A stretch of 9,604 bases of DNA. Origin: Treponema sp. (GTDB taxonomy: Bacteria; Spirochaetota; Spirochaetia; Treponematales; Breznakiellaceae). The stretch is taken from assembly GCA_031290325.1 (NCBI GenBank), contig JAITNU010000013.1, positions 1 through 9,604 on the forward strand, given 5' to 3'. Under the pieces are notes generated by a model. The model was not told the origin of the DNA and did no database searches. It saw only the letters and a program-made list of their open reading frames with translations. A program made the translations under genes and the position numbers. This document shows, one piece after another, positions 1-5,375 of the stretch (position 1 is its first letter; each line of letters begins with the position of its first letter).

Positions 1-293
1 TATTAGAAAATAATCCCGCTCTAGGTTTACATATAAACGAGAAGGGCTATCGCAATCATCCATTGGATGAGGAGCAGAAAAAGAATAATCGAGAGAAGTC
101 AAAAATACGCTCTCGTGTCAGGCATGTGTTTGGCGATATGACCAAGTCCCTGGGAGGTCTGACGTCGGCATGTATGCCGCGGCATGTATGCCGCCGTTGC
201 ATAGGACTGGTGAGGGCGAAGTGCGTAATAGCCTTGAAAGATTTAGCTTACAACATGAAACGTTATGCGTATCTTGTCGGGGTGACCGCATAG
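1..293 (+). pseudogene. IS5-family transposase, C-terminal fragment (5' end outside window)
   Basis: The open frame enters from the left edge (codons in phase with position 3) and ends at TAG 291-293. The translation has the C-terminal signature of IS5/IS1031-type DDE transposases: HINEKGYRNHPLDEEQKKNN, then KSKIRSRVRHVFGDMTKS, ending with a block like LAYNMKRYAYLV. In this family the E of an R-V-E-H-V-F-G motif is the third catalytic acidic residue. Here the codon reads Arg (SRVRHVFG), so the enzyme is probably inactive even if the missing 5' part is whole. Between GGLT and RCIGL the protein is about nine residues longer than I expect, because two copies of a 14-bp unit sit there (167-194). 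I call it a pseudogene because of the lost acidic residue and this insertion. An intact 5' part cannot be excluded. Confidence 0.75.
167..194. repeat. Perfect 14-bp tandem duplication of a palindromic unit
   Basis: GGCATGTATGCCGC occurs twice head to tail (167-180 and 181-194). Each copy contains the inverted repeat GGCAT-GT-ATGCC. It lies inside the IS5 transposase fragment, where the family normally has a short LTVRxIGL segment, so roughly 27 bases appear to have been added without breaking the downstream frame. It may be slippage or a small palindromic insertion. Confidence 0.8.
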
Positions 294-426
294 TCTGTGC
301 GCCGCAAGAGGTCGAACAGGGGCTTCAATGGCGCAATAAAAGATTGTTTGGCGGTGTATTTGAGGACGCGCAAGGCAAATCACTGGTTCTTAATCACAAA
401 AAAGGGGAGATATTGATTCCAAATGG

Positions 427-443
427 GAGTTTTTAGACGTGCC
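427..443. repeat. Possible right terminal inverted repeat of the IS5-family element
   Basis: The sequence GGAGTTTTTAGACGTGCC lies about 135-150 bases after the transposase stop and is followed directly by CTAA (444-447). IS5-family elements are known to insert at short YTAR-type targets, and CTAA fits. The left end lies outside the window, so the inverted-repeat partner cannot be seen. The assignment rests on position and target-site fit only. Confidence 0.3.
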
Positions 444-447
444 CTAA

Positions 448-772
448 AGAGTATGAAATTACGGTTAATGCCGCGCTTTGCGGCGCATGGTCCTGAGCAC
501 GGCAGGCGTGTATAAACAAGCGTCTTGCGCCGCTGCCCTTTACCGGTGGAGATGGCCGGGACGAACAGTCTGCAAACCGTGCTGGAGGAACATCAGTGGG
601 AGCGGACCGGGGAGACGGATGAGAGCCGGAGAAAGAAGCTCGGTGTGGGGAGGAACGCGCAGCTGGCCGGTTCTGTCGAGCGGCTACGCTGAACAAGTTT
701 GCGCCGGACATTCCTGATATAGAAGACGGCAGTTTTATTGACGGGTATTCGGAGCGGTACAGCGTGTTTACC
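448..772. other. Unassigned remnant between IS end and FGE pseudogene
   Basis: No convincing intact gene is present. One short open frame on the plus strand (552-692, 46 codons, ATG start, TGA stop) encodes MAGTNSLQTVLEEHQ followed by a charged ERTGETDESRRKK stretch. I do not recognise it and it has no clear ribosome binding site. From about 690 another frame runs into the FGE pseudogene through a segment reading DIPDIEDGSFIDGYSERY, so this part may be the decayed 5' end of that gene. A small hairpin (GCCGC-GCTTT-GCGGC) lies near 470-485. The region reads as degenerated coding DNA. Confidence 0.4.
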
Positions 773-1328
773 GAAGGGGCAGCATCTGAGCCGGAGTGAT
801 TGGATAGGGAAGGACCGCAACATCAAGTAACGATAAGCAAACCGTTTTATATGGAGAAGTACGAAGTAACCCAGAAGGAATAGGTGGAGATGATGGGGAG
901 TAATCCGAGCTACTTCAAGGGGAATAACCTGCCGGTGGACGTCGGCGTATACGGTGTCTGGCACTAATGTTACATGGAACCGGAACGCAAGTGGTTATAG
1001 ATTGCTGACTGAAGCGGAGTGGGATTATACCTGTCGCGCCAGAACTACAACGCTATATTCCAGCGGGAGTTCGGTTGATACGGTTGGGTGGTATGATAGT
1101 AATAGTGGGACATAGCCGGTTTGAACGAAGCAGGCGAATGTGTGGGGTTTATACGACATGCACAGGAACGTCTGGGAGTGGTGCTGGGACTGGTATGGAA
1201 GCTATTCGAGTGGCGCACAGACCATTGGGGGCGGTTTCCGGCGTGTACCGTGTGAAATGCGGCGCATGGTACGACTTTGGCGGGGTCCTGCGTTCCGTCT
1301 ATCGGATCGGCGAAACCCCGTCCTGTAA
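764..1328 (+). pseudogene. Decayed formylglycine-generating-enzyme-like (SUMF1 domain) protein
   Basis: Pieces of a SUMF1/FGE-sulfatase domain can be read in order across changing frames. Around 770-950 the pieces are EGAASEPE, QHQVTISKPFYMEKYEVTQK and GSNPSYFKGNNLPV. From 960 come SGTNVTWNRNASGYRLLTEAEW and CRARTTTLYSSGSS. From 1125 to 1225 come TKQANVWGLYDMH, NVWEWCWDWYGSYSSGAQ. From 1231 come AVSGVYRV, GAWYDFGGVLRSVYR. In-frame stops occur at 797 (TGA), 881 (TAG, where the family has Trp), 1113 (TAG) and about 1122 (TGA). Frame changes occur near 950, 1228 and 1310. About 15-20 residues are missing near 950. The normal C-terminal IGFRV block is absent, because the match stops at the repeat starting at 1331. 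FGE-like proteins are numerous in some Treponema genomes (recalled), and many are not true sulfatase activators. This copy cannot make a functional protein. Confidence 0.85.
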
Positions 1329-1330
1329 AT

Positions 1331-1365
1331 TGGTGTCAGACACTTTTGTCTATGGTGTCTGACAC
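1331..1365. repeat. REP-like palindrome pair upstream of the RAYT gene
   Basis: TGGTGTCAGACAC (1331-1343) and TGGTGTCTGACAC (1353-1365) lie 9 bases apart. Each contains the self-complementary core GTGTC-N-GACAC, so each can form its own small hairpin. As the cores are reverse complements of each other, the two can also pair to make a longer one. A third copy sits at the far end of the transposase gene (1935-1947). Palindromes flanking a Y1 transposase are the known arrangement of REP sequences with RAYT genes. Confidence 0.8.
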
Positions 1366-1400
1366 TTTGTCATCGATAATCAAATCAAAATGCACGCTCG

Positions 1401-1416
1401 TACCCTATATAGGGTA
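1401..1416. promoter_or_regulatory. Perfect 16-bp palindrome touching the RAYT start codon
   Basis: TACCCTATATAGGGTA is identical to its reverse complement, and its last base is the A of the ATG at 1416-1418. There is no separate Shine-Dalgarno sequence; the AGGGT inside the right arm lies too close to the ATG to act as a normal one. It could be an operator, a hairpin limiting translation, or a transposase recognition site. Function is inferred only. Confidence 0.5.
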
Positions 1417-1952
1417 TGCGTAAACTCAGGGTATTACAGAACGGAGCCACTTACCATGTATCATCCAAGATTGACCATGATGCGATGGCCTTGAAAGATG
1501 TGGAAGTCAAGAGAGCCTTCCTTGACTTAGTCGAAATAGCCAAAAAGAAATTTTCATTCAAACTCTGGAACTTCACAGTAATGGATAATCATATCCATTT
1601 CCTCATAAAACCCGGTGAAGAGGTTTCTTTGTCCAAAATTATGCAATGGATCAAGTGCAACTTTGCTAAAAAGTGGAACAAAGCACATAATACGAAGGGA
1701 CATTTATGGGGAGAGCGTTTTTTTTCGCGAATTATCAAGGATGAACAGGACTTTGAGCGGGTATCAGAGTACATCGACAAGAACCCGGTGAAGGCGAAAC
1801 TGGTGAAGGAATCTAAAGACTGGAATTTCGGCGGGCTGTTCCACCGGATTAGGGGGATTATTGGGCTGATTGATGAGCTGCTGGATGGTGAGCCGCTTTT
1901 CACGGTGGTCCCACCATTTTCACCACCTGGGTTATGGTGTCAGACACTATGA
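1416..1952 (+). CDS. REP-associated tyrosine transposase (Y1/IS200-like, RAYT)
   Basis: The 178-residue protein belongs to the Y1 single-strand transposase superfamily. Visible motifs are an N-terminal NGATYHVSSK segment, the metal-binding HUH-type pair in MDNHIHFLIKP (His59, His61), the GHLWGERFFSRII block (95-107), and the catalytic tyrosine motif YIDKNPVKAKLV with Tyr119. All catalytic elements are present, so it may be active. Such enzymes nick and join single-stranded DNA at palindromic ends. They are usually single-copy domesticated genes serving dispersed REP elements. The ATG is the first possible start, because TAG at 1410-1412 is in frame just upstream. The last codons (W-C-Q-T-L-stop) are read from the downstream repeat copy at 1935-1947, so the tail from about residue 165 is probably not part of the conserved fold. 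There is no good ribosome binding site. It stands alone between the FGE pseudogene and the convergent outer-membrane protein gene. Confidence 0.9.
   Translation: MRKLRVLQNGATYHVSSKIDHDAMALKDVEVKRAFLDLVEIAKKKFSFKLWNFTVMDNHIHFLIKPGEEVSLSKIMQWIKCNFAKKWNKAHNTKGHLWGERFFSRIIKDEQDFERVSEYIDKNPVKAKLVKESKDWNFGGLFHRIRGIIGLIDELLDGEPLFTVVPPFSPPGLWCQTL
1935..1947. repeat. REP-like palindrome, downstream copy
   Basis: TGGTGTCAGACAC is identical to the copy at 1331-1343, in direct orientation, and bounds the RAYT gene on its 3' side. It overlaps the last five codons of that gene. For transcripts of the convergent minus-strand gene, which ends at 1987, it could also form a small 3' hairpin, though no U-tract follows. 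Confidence 0.8.
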
Positions 1953-1986
1953 CGGGAGCACCACGGGATGCACTGCTTCTAACGAT

Positions 1987-2988
1987 CTATAACTGGAATC
2001 TCATGCCTAAGGTACCGCCGAAATTGGCATCAAAGAAGTTGAACATACCGGTAATATCCAGCCTGAGAACGGCGAGATTAAAGGAAATACCACCGAAGAC
2101 CCGTAGCCCCCATGCGGTAACAACACCCATTGAGGAAAATCCATTCTGGTCTAAATCATCAATACCTGTAATTCCTGCATTTTTTAGATCGCGGTTGAGG
2201 GCAGCTAAAACATCCCCTGTAACAGGTTGATCATTATAGCTTAGGGCTGAGTTTACGGTATATCCGGCATGAGACCAGGCATGGCTCAGGCCCAAGCCTA
2301 AGTAGGGGGTAATAATAAAGATAGACTTTGATACTTGGGCGGTAAAATCCAGGGACGTGGATTGCCATGAGAGGCCAAGTTCGGGATCGGTGAGACTCAG
2401 GGTATGGGAATCAAAGGTAAAATCGCGTATCATCCCATTGATAGTCGTACCAAAACCTCCTCCCAAATAATTCACCCCTACGCCGACCGAAACTTTCGGA
2501 AGGAACTTCCTATCCAGTACTGCATAGCGAAAATCGGCGCCCAGCAGGGTATAGTTGATCGTAAAATCACTGCCGAACCCGACTTGCGGCAGCCAGCCGA
2601 ATTTTAGCCCCACATCAAAGGGCAGAAAGAAGCCGCCAACACGGGCCTCTACCGCGTATGCCGGAATGAGTATATGTTTTAATGAAAAGGGCATGTTAAT
2701 GCCAAAATACCCCACCAGGTCATCAAAGGCATCGAAATCCATGGTGGTAAGCCCCCCTGAAATCCCTACCCCGAAATGGGGCGGCAATTCCCCGATGAGT
2801 TTGCCGATATAGGCGTCAGACCAGTTAAGCCCAAGGGATGCGTTAAAGGGGAGGGACTTGGCCAACTGGTCCGAAAAATTACCCACCGCATCCTGCAATC
2901 CACGCAGGGACTCAGCGGCAAAAACCGGACCGGCGTACCATAGGCCCATCACTAAAACAAAACCAGCAATCTTCCCATATATTTTCAT
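1987..2988 (-). CDS. Probable outer-membrane beta-barrel protein, Treponema type
   Basis: The 333-residue protein starts with a signal peptide: MKIYGK, a hydrophobic core FVLVMGLWYAGPVF, and an A-A cleavage region near residues 25-27. The rest has the alternating Gly/aromatic/hydrophobic pattern of beta strands, for example VGVGVNYLGGGFGTTING and FIITPYLGLGLSHAW, and ends with a strand-like LGMRFQL. There are no membrane helices beyond the signal, and no cysteine follows the signal as in lipoproteins. I place it as a spirochaetal barrel-type protein, but I do not recognise a characterised family or substrate. I chose the ATG at 2986-2988. A longer frame opens at 3051, but only the shorter start gives a proper signal peptide. 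It also has an AAGGAG sequence about 11 bases upstream, and a promoter-like TTGACA lies inside the longer version. The gene diverges from folC and converges on the RAYT gene with 34 bases between them. Confidence 0.75.
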   Translation of the reverse strand: MKIYGKIAGFVLVMGLWYAGPVFAAESLRGLQDAVGNFSDQLAKSLPFNASLGLNWSDAYIGKLIGELPPHFGVGISGGLTTMDFDAFDDLVGYFGINMPFSLKHILIPAYAVEARVGGFFLPFDVGLKFGWLPQVGFGSDFTINYTLLGADFRYAVLDRKFLPKVSVGVGVNYLGGGFGTTINGMIRDFTFDSHTLSLTDPELGLSWQSTSLDFTAQVSKSIFIITPYLGLGLSHAWSHAGYTVNSALSYNDQPVTGDVLAALNRDLKNAGITGIDDLDQNGFSSMGVVTAWGLRVFGGISFNLAVLRLDITGMFNFFDANFGGTLGMRFQL

Positions 2989-3016
2989 AGTAATACCCAC
3001 TCCTTGGATATAAAAA

Positions 3017-3045
3017 TATGTAATCAATACGGAAGGATATGTCAA
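3017..3045 (-). promoter_or_regulatory. Possible promoter of the outer-membrane protein gene
   Basis: On the minus strand a perfect TTGACA -35 (3040-3045) is followed after 17 bases by a weak TACATA -10 (3017-3022). Transcription would start near 3010, giving a leader of about 20 bases that contains the AAGGAG. The -10 match is poor, so confidence is modest. Confidence 0.4.
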
Positions 3046-3057
3046 TGGCATTTACCT

Positions 3058-3086
3058 TTTACAAGGGGGAAAAAATAGTGTATACT
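3058..3086 (+). promoter_or_regulatory. Strong sigma-70-type promoter of folC, predicting a leaderless mRNA
   Basis: TTTACA (3058-3063) and TATACT (3081-3086) each match the consensus in five of six positions and are separated by the optimal 17 bases. Transcription should start near 3093, two bases before the folC ATG at 3095. This agrees with the absence of a Shine-Dalgarno at normal distance; the only purine-rich tract (3064-3075) is more than 20 bases away and lies inside the promoter spacer. Confidence 0.65.
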
Positions 3087-3094
3087 TAATTTCT

Positions 3095-4459
3095 ATGAAG
3101 AATCATACCTTTTCCTCATCTGCCGATGTGTTTACATGGCTTTCCCAGTTTGAAAATCTTGAACGGGGACAGCTCTCTAAAACCTTCAATTTGGACCAAA
3201 TGGAAGCCCTGATACGGATTGCAGGGCATCCTGAACAATGTGCCCCAGTCATCCATATTGCCGGTTCCAAGGGGAAGGGATCGGTTACGGGGATGATTAC
3301 CGCCATGCTTGAGGCGGAGGGCTTAAAAACCGCCCGGTATACCTCGCCCCATGTAACCGAAGATCGGGAGCGTATAACCCAGGGGAATAATTTTTTTGAG
3401 GAGTCAATTTACCTGGAGGCCGGGGAGGAGCTTGTTTCCATTGCGGAAGCCTACCATGCGGCTAAATCCAGGGCTGGTTCCGTGCCAGAGGACGATCAGG
3501 AACCGACGTTCTTTGAATATTTAACCCTCTACTTCTTTCTCTGTGCCCAGAAGGCCCATTGCGATGTGATGGTGGTGGAGACCGGCATGGGGGGGCGGCT
3601 TGACGCGACCAATATGGTCAATCCCCTGGTATCGGTAATCAACGTTATTGAGCTGGAACATACGGATGTCTTAGGGAATACCATTGAAGCCATAGCCGGA
3701 GAAAAGGCGGGGATCATCAAGCAGGGACGACCGGTCATCCTCTCGGAACAAAGCCCCCAAGCCTTAGGGGTCTTTCAAAAAGCCGCTGCCTCGAAACAGG
3801 CACCGCTGTACTATTTCCCCGAGGTCGCGGATATTCAAAACCTGCTTCTTTCAAGAACGGGAACCACCTTTACCCTCCATTATAGACTACCCCTTTCCCG
3901 CTCCTCCACCCTCGAACTCTCGATCCCCATACCTGGGGAGATCCAGGCGAAGAACGCGGGGCTTGCGCTTATTGCAGCCAAGCTCGCCTTTCCTGTGCTG
4001 CGGGAGCAAAGCATCCGTACCGGGCTTCAGGACTTTACCCTGCCTGCCCGGTTTGAGCGGATCCGGGAGGCTCCGGTCCTGGTTATTGACGGAGCACACA
4101 CCCCCCAGAGTGTGGCCGCTTGTATCGACACCTTCACCACCCTCTATGGGAAAGGGGGGATCCTCATCTTCGGCTGCGTCGCGGGCAAGGCCGCGGAAAC
4201 CATGGCGCGCATATTGATCCCCCTCTTTTCCCACATCATCATCACCACCCCGGGCACGTATAAAGTCAGTTTCCCCGAAAAGGTATACGAGACCTTTCAG
4301 GCACTGGCAGCGCAGGGGGAGGTTGTCCTGTCCTTTATCAAAGAGACGGATAAGGCTATTGAAACGGCCGTTGAGCTGGGCCGGAAACAGGGGCTTCCTA
4401 TCTTAGGAACCGGCTCATTCTACCTTGCGGCGGAGCTTAGAGGGCATGCGTATACTTAG
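3095..4459 (+). CDS. folC: Folylpolyglutamate synthase / dihydrofolate synthase (FolC)
   Basis: FolC adds glutamate to dihydropteroate and/or to reduced folates in the cytoplasm, using ATP. The 454-residue length is normal for the family. Motifs in order are the P-loop GSKGKGSV (57-64), SPHVTEDRERI (84-94), FFEYLT (139-144), VVETGMGGRLDATN (160-173), ELEHTDVLGNT (family: L-D-H-T), EKAGIIKQGRP with the lysine that is carbamylated in homologues, IDGAHTPQ (331-338; family DGAHNP), and a C-terminal GTGSFYLAAE. Two small departures are Ser for Thr in the P-loop and Glu for Asp before His-Thr; neither clearly inactivates it. From sequence I cannot say whether it has both activities. The ATG at 3095 fits the family N-terminus and directly follows the promoter. 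It diverges from the outer-membrane protein gene and ends 3 bases from the convergent pseudouridine synthase stop. Confidence 0.95.
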   Translation: MKNHTFSSSADVFTWLSQFENLERGQLSKTFNLDQMEALIRIAGHPEQCAPVIHIAGSKGKGSVTGMITAMLEAEGLKTARYTSPHVTEDRERITQGNNFFEESIYLEAGEELVSIAEAYHAAKSRAGSVPEDDQEPTFFEYLTLYFFLCAQKAHCDVMVVETGMGGRLDATNMVNPLVSVINVIELEHTDVLGNTIEAIAGEKAGIIKQGRPVILSEQSPQALGVFQKAAASKQAPLYYFPEVADIQNLLLSRTGTTFTLHYRLPLSRSSTLELSIPIPGEIQAKNAGLALIAAKLAFPVLREQSIRTGLQDFTLPARFERIREAPVLVIDGAHTPQSVAACIDTFTTLYGKGGILIFGCVAGKAAETMARILIPLFSHIIITTPGTYKVSFPEKVYETFQALAAQGEVVLSFIKETDKAIETAVELGRKQGLPILGTGSFYLAAELRGHAYT

Positions 4460-4488
4460 GCACTATGAAGGGGAAATAGTATAGTGCC
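4459..4488. other. Inverted repeat spanning the convergent gene ends
   Basis: GGCACTAT (4459-4466) pairs perfectly with ATAGTGCC (4481-4488) across a 14-base loop. It starts on the last base of the folC stop and covers the last codons of the minus-strand pseudouridine synthase. It could serve both converging transcripts as a 3' hairpin, but neither side is followed by a T-run, so it is not a standard intrinsic terminator. Confidence 0.4.
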
Positions 4489-5281
4489 GCGGTTCCCCTG
4501 AATCAGGGTCATAAAAGGAAATTCCCTGGGCGCAGAGGGCAAGGAAACCGGGGACCTGTGTTGCAGCGCCGCCATAGTGGGTATCATTTAGGATGGGATG
4601 ACCTATCCAGGCCAGGTGGCAGCGGATTTGGTGACGGAACCCCCGCTTAATCCGCAGACTCAAGCGGATAAACCCCTGTGTATGAGTCAGGGCCGTAATT
4701 TCGGTTTGATAGGGTTTGCCCTGGTCCAGGGCGCTATCCTTTGCGGTGACTGGCACCGTGGTGACTGGCACCGGACGCACCGCCTTCCTGCCCGGTCCAT
4801 AGGGGCGAAAGGCGCTTGCAATGATCAGGGGGGTGGAACCAAGGGGAGGCGCTGGTGGGAAGCCCGGAAGGGGATCAGCCGGGGCTAGTGCCGACAGTGC
4901 GCCGTATTCTTTGATAAAAAGCCCGGTTTCCTGCTGGGTGTTGAGCTGGTCCATGGCCGCCTGGGTCTTTGCAAAAAGGACAAGCCCCTGGGTATCATAA
5001 TCAAGCCGGTGGAGGATACCCCCTTCCAGCAGCTTCCTCCCCTGAATCTGAAGTACCTCCGGAAATATGCGGGCGTACCAATGCAGCAGGTTTTTTGTTC
5101 CATCCAGTTTCAGCGGAACCGAATGTATATGGGGGGGCTTAAATACCACCGCATACGCCGGGGTCTCATCCAGTAAATAGGGAACCGCTCCCAGGGGTAG
5201 GTGATACGTTCTGCCCAGAAAATCACCCCCTTGTAAGCGCGGCATCATAACCTTATAGGTTTTTTCGTAACCATTTTTCAT
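4463..5281 (-). CDS. RluA-family RNA pseudouridine synthase
   Basis: The 272-residue protein has the RluA-type core. GGILHRLDYDTQGLVLFAKT (88-106) contains the catalytic Asp94 in HRLD. The C-terminal RNA-binding motif is RGFRHQIRCHLAWIGHPI (213-230), followed by LNDTHYGG. An early FKPPHIHSVP segment (48-57) matches the family's VxKPxGxxxHP region. No N-terminal S4 domain is visible. These enzymes isomerise specific uridines in rRNA or tRNA; the target cannot be told from this sequence. Between KEYGAL (124-129) and KPYQTEI the protein carries an unusually long Pro/Ala-rich insert of about 60 residues. It includes a five-residue repeat VPVTT-VPVTA (171-180) encoded by a 15-bp tandem duplication. 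In the family consensus HRLDxxTSG the Ser is Gln here. The ATG at 5279-5281 is the natural start; its ribosome binding site is weak. It diverges from the MBL-hydrolase gene and converges with folC. Confidence 0.9.
   Translation of the reverse strand: MKNGYEKTYKVMMPRLQGGDFLGRTYHLPLGAVPYLLDETPAYAVVFKPPHIHSVPLKLDGTKNLLHWYARIFPEVLQIQGRKLLEGGILHRLDYDTQGLVLFAKTQAAMDQLNTQQETGLFIKEYGALSALAPADPLPGFPPAPPLGSTPLIIASAFRPYGPGRKAVRPVPVTTVPVTAKDSALDQGKPYQTEITALTHTQGFIRLSLRIKRGFRHQIRCHLAWIGHPILNDTHYGGAATQVPGFLALCAQGISFYDPDSGEPRHYTISPS
4745..4774. repeat. 15-bp in-frame tandem repeat with REP-like core
   Basis: GGTGACTGGCACCGT (4745-4759) is followed directly by GGTGACTGGCACCGG (4760-4774). They differ only in the last base. 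Each has GGTG/CACC arms and differs by two bases over the first 12 from the GGTGTCTGACAC copy at 1354-1365. It encodes the VPVTT/VPVTA repeat of the pseudouridine synthase on the minus strand. Confidence 0.75.
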
Positions 5282-5287
5282 AGATAC

Positions 5288-5316
5288 TTGACACTTCTTT
5301 CCATAAAATATAGGAT
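5288..5316 (+). promoter_or_regulatory. Promoter of the cyclic-nucleotide operon
   Basis: A perfect TTGACA -35 (5288-5293) is followed after 17 bases by TAGGAT (5311-5316), a four-of-six -10. The start would fall near 5323, giving a leader of about 50 bases before the hydrolase ATG. That leader contains an AAGGAA and a possible short leader peptide. Confidence 0.5.
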
Positions 5317-5333
5317 ACTTATACTAAATTCAA
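5305..5333 (-). promoter_or_regulatory. Possible promoter of the pseudouridine synthase gene
   Basis: On the minus strand TTGAAT (5328-5333) and TATTTT (5305-5310) are 17 bases apart; an alternative -10, TATATT (5307-5312), gives a 15-base gap. Each hexamer matches consensus in four or five positions. Transcription would start about 17 bases before the ATG. It overlaps the divergent plus-strand promoter. Confidence 0.3.
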
Positions 5334-5345
5334 GAAGGAACTTCC

Positions 5346-5375
5346 ATGCTTAGTATGTACGAGGTAATTATATGA
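5346..5375 (+). CDS. Possible 9-residue leader peptide (uORF) overlapping the hydrolase start
   Basis: After AAGGAA (5335-5340), a good ribosome binding site at 5-base spacing, an ATG opens the frame MLSMYEVII followed by TGA at 5373-5375. The stop overlaps the hydrolase start as ATGA (5372-5375), the classical arrangement for coupled re-initiation. The second ribosome binding site (GAGGT, 5361-5365) lies inside the short frame. It is too short to judge by codon use, so whether it is translated is inference. Confidence 0.4.
   Translation: MLSMYEVII

Noticed and set aside
115..125. GTGTCAGGCAT in the IS5 fragment as another REP-like copy
   Set aside because: Only the left arm and centre match; the right arm breaks the symmetry, and the bases encode the normal RVRHVF part of the transposase.
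593..964. 123-codon open frame on the minus strand
   Set aside because: It lies opposite the FGE pseudogene, whose plus-strand fragments match a known domain in order. The minus-strand translation shows no recognisable motif.
2989..3051. Longer N-terminus of the outer-membrane protein starting at 3051
   Set aside because: The extra 21 residues would bury the signal peptide, and the likely promoter and ribosome binding site lie inside that stretch.
4459..4488. Bidirectional intrinsic terminator between folC and the pseudouridine synthase
   Set aside because: The stem is real, but no T-run follows on either strand. It is kept only as an inverted repeat of unknown role.
5320..5325. TATACT as the -10 of the operon promoter
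   Set aside because: It is 26 bases from the TTGACA, too far for a standard promoter, and no alternative -35 is visible at about 17 bases.
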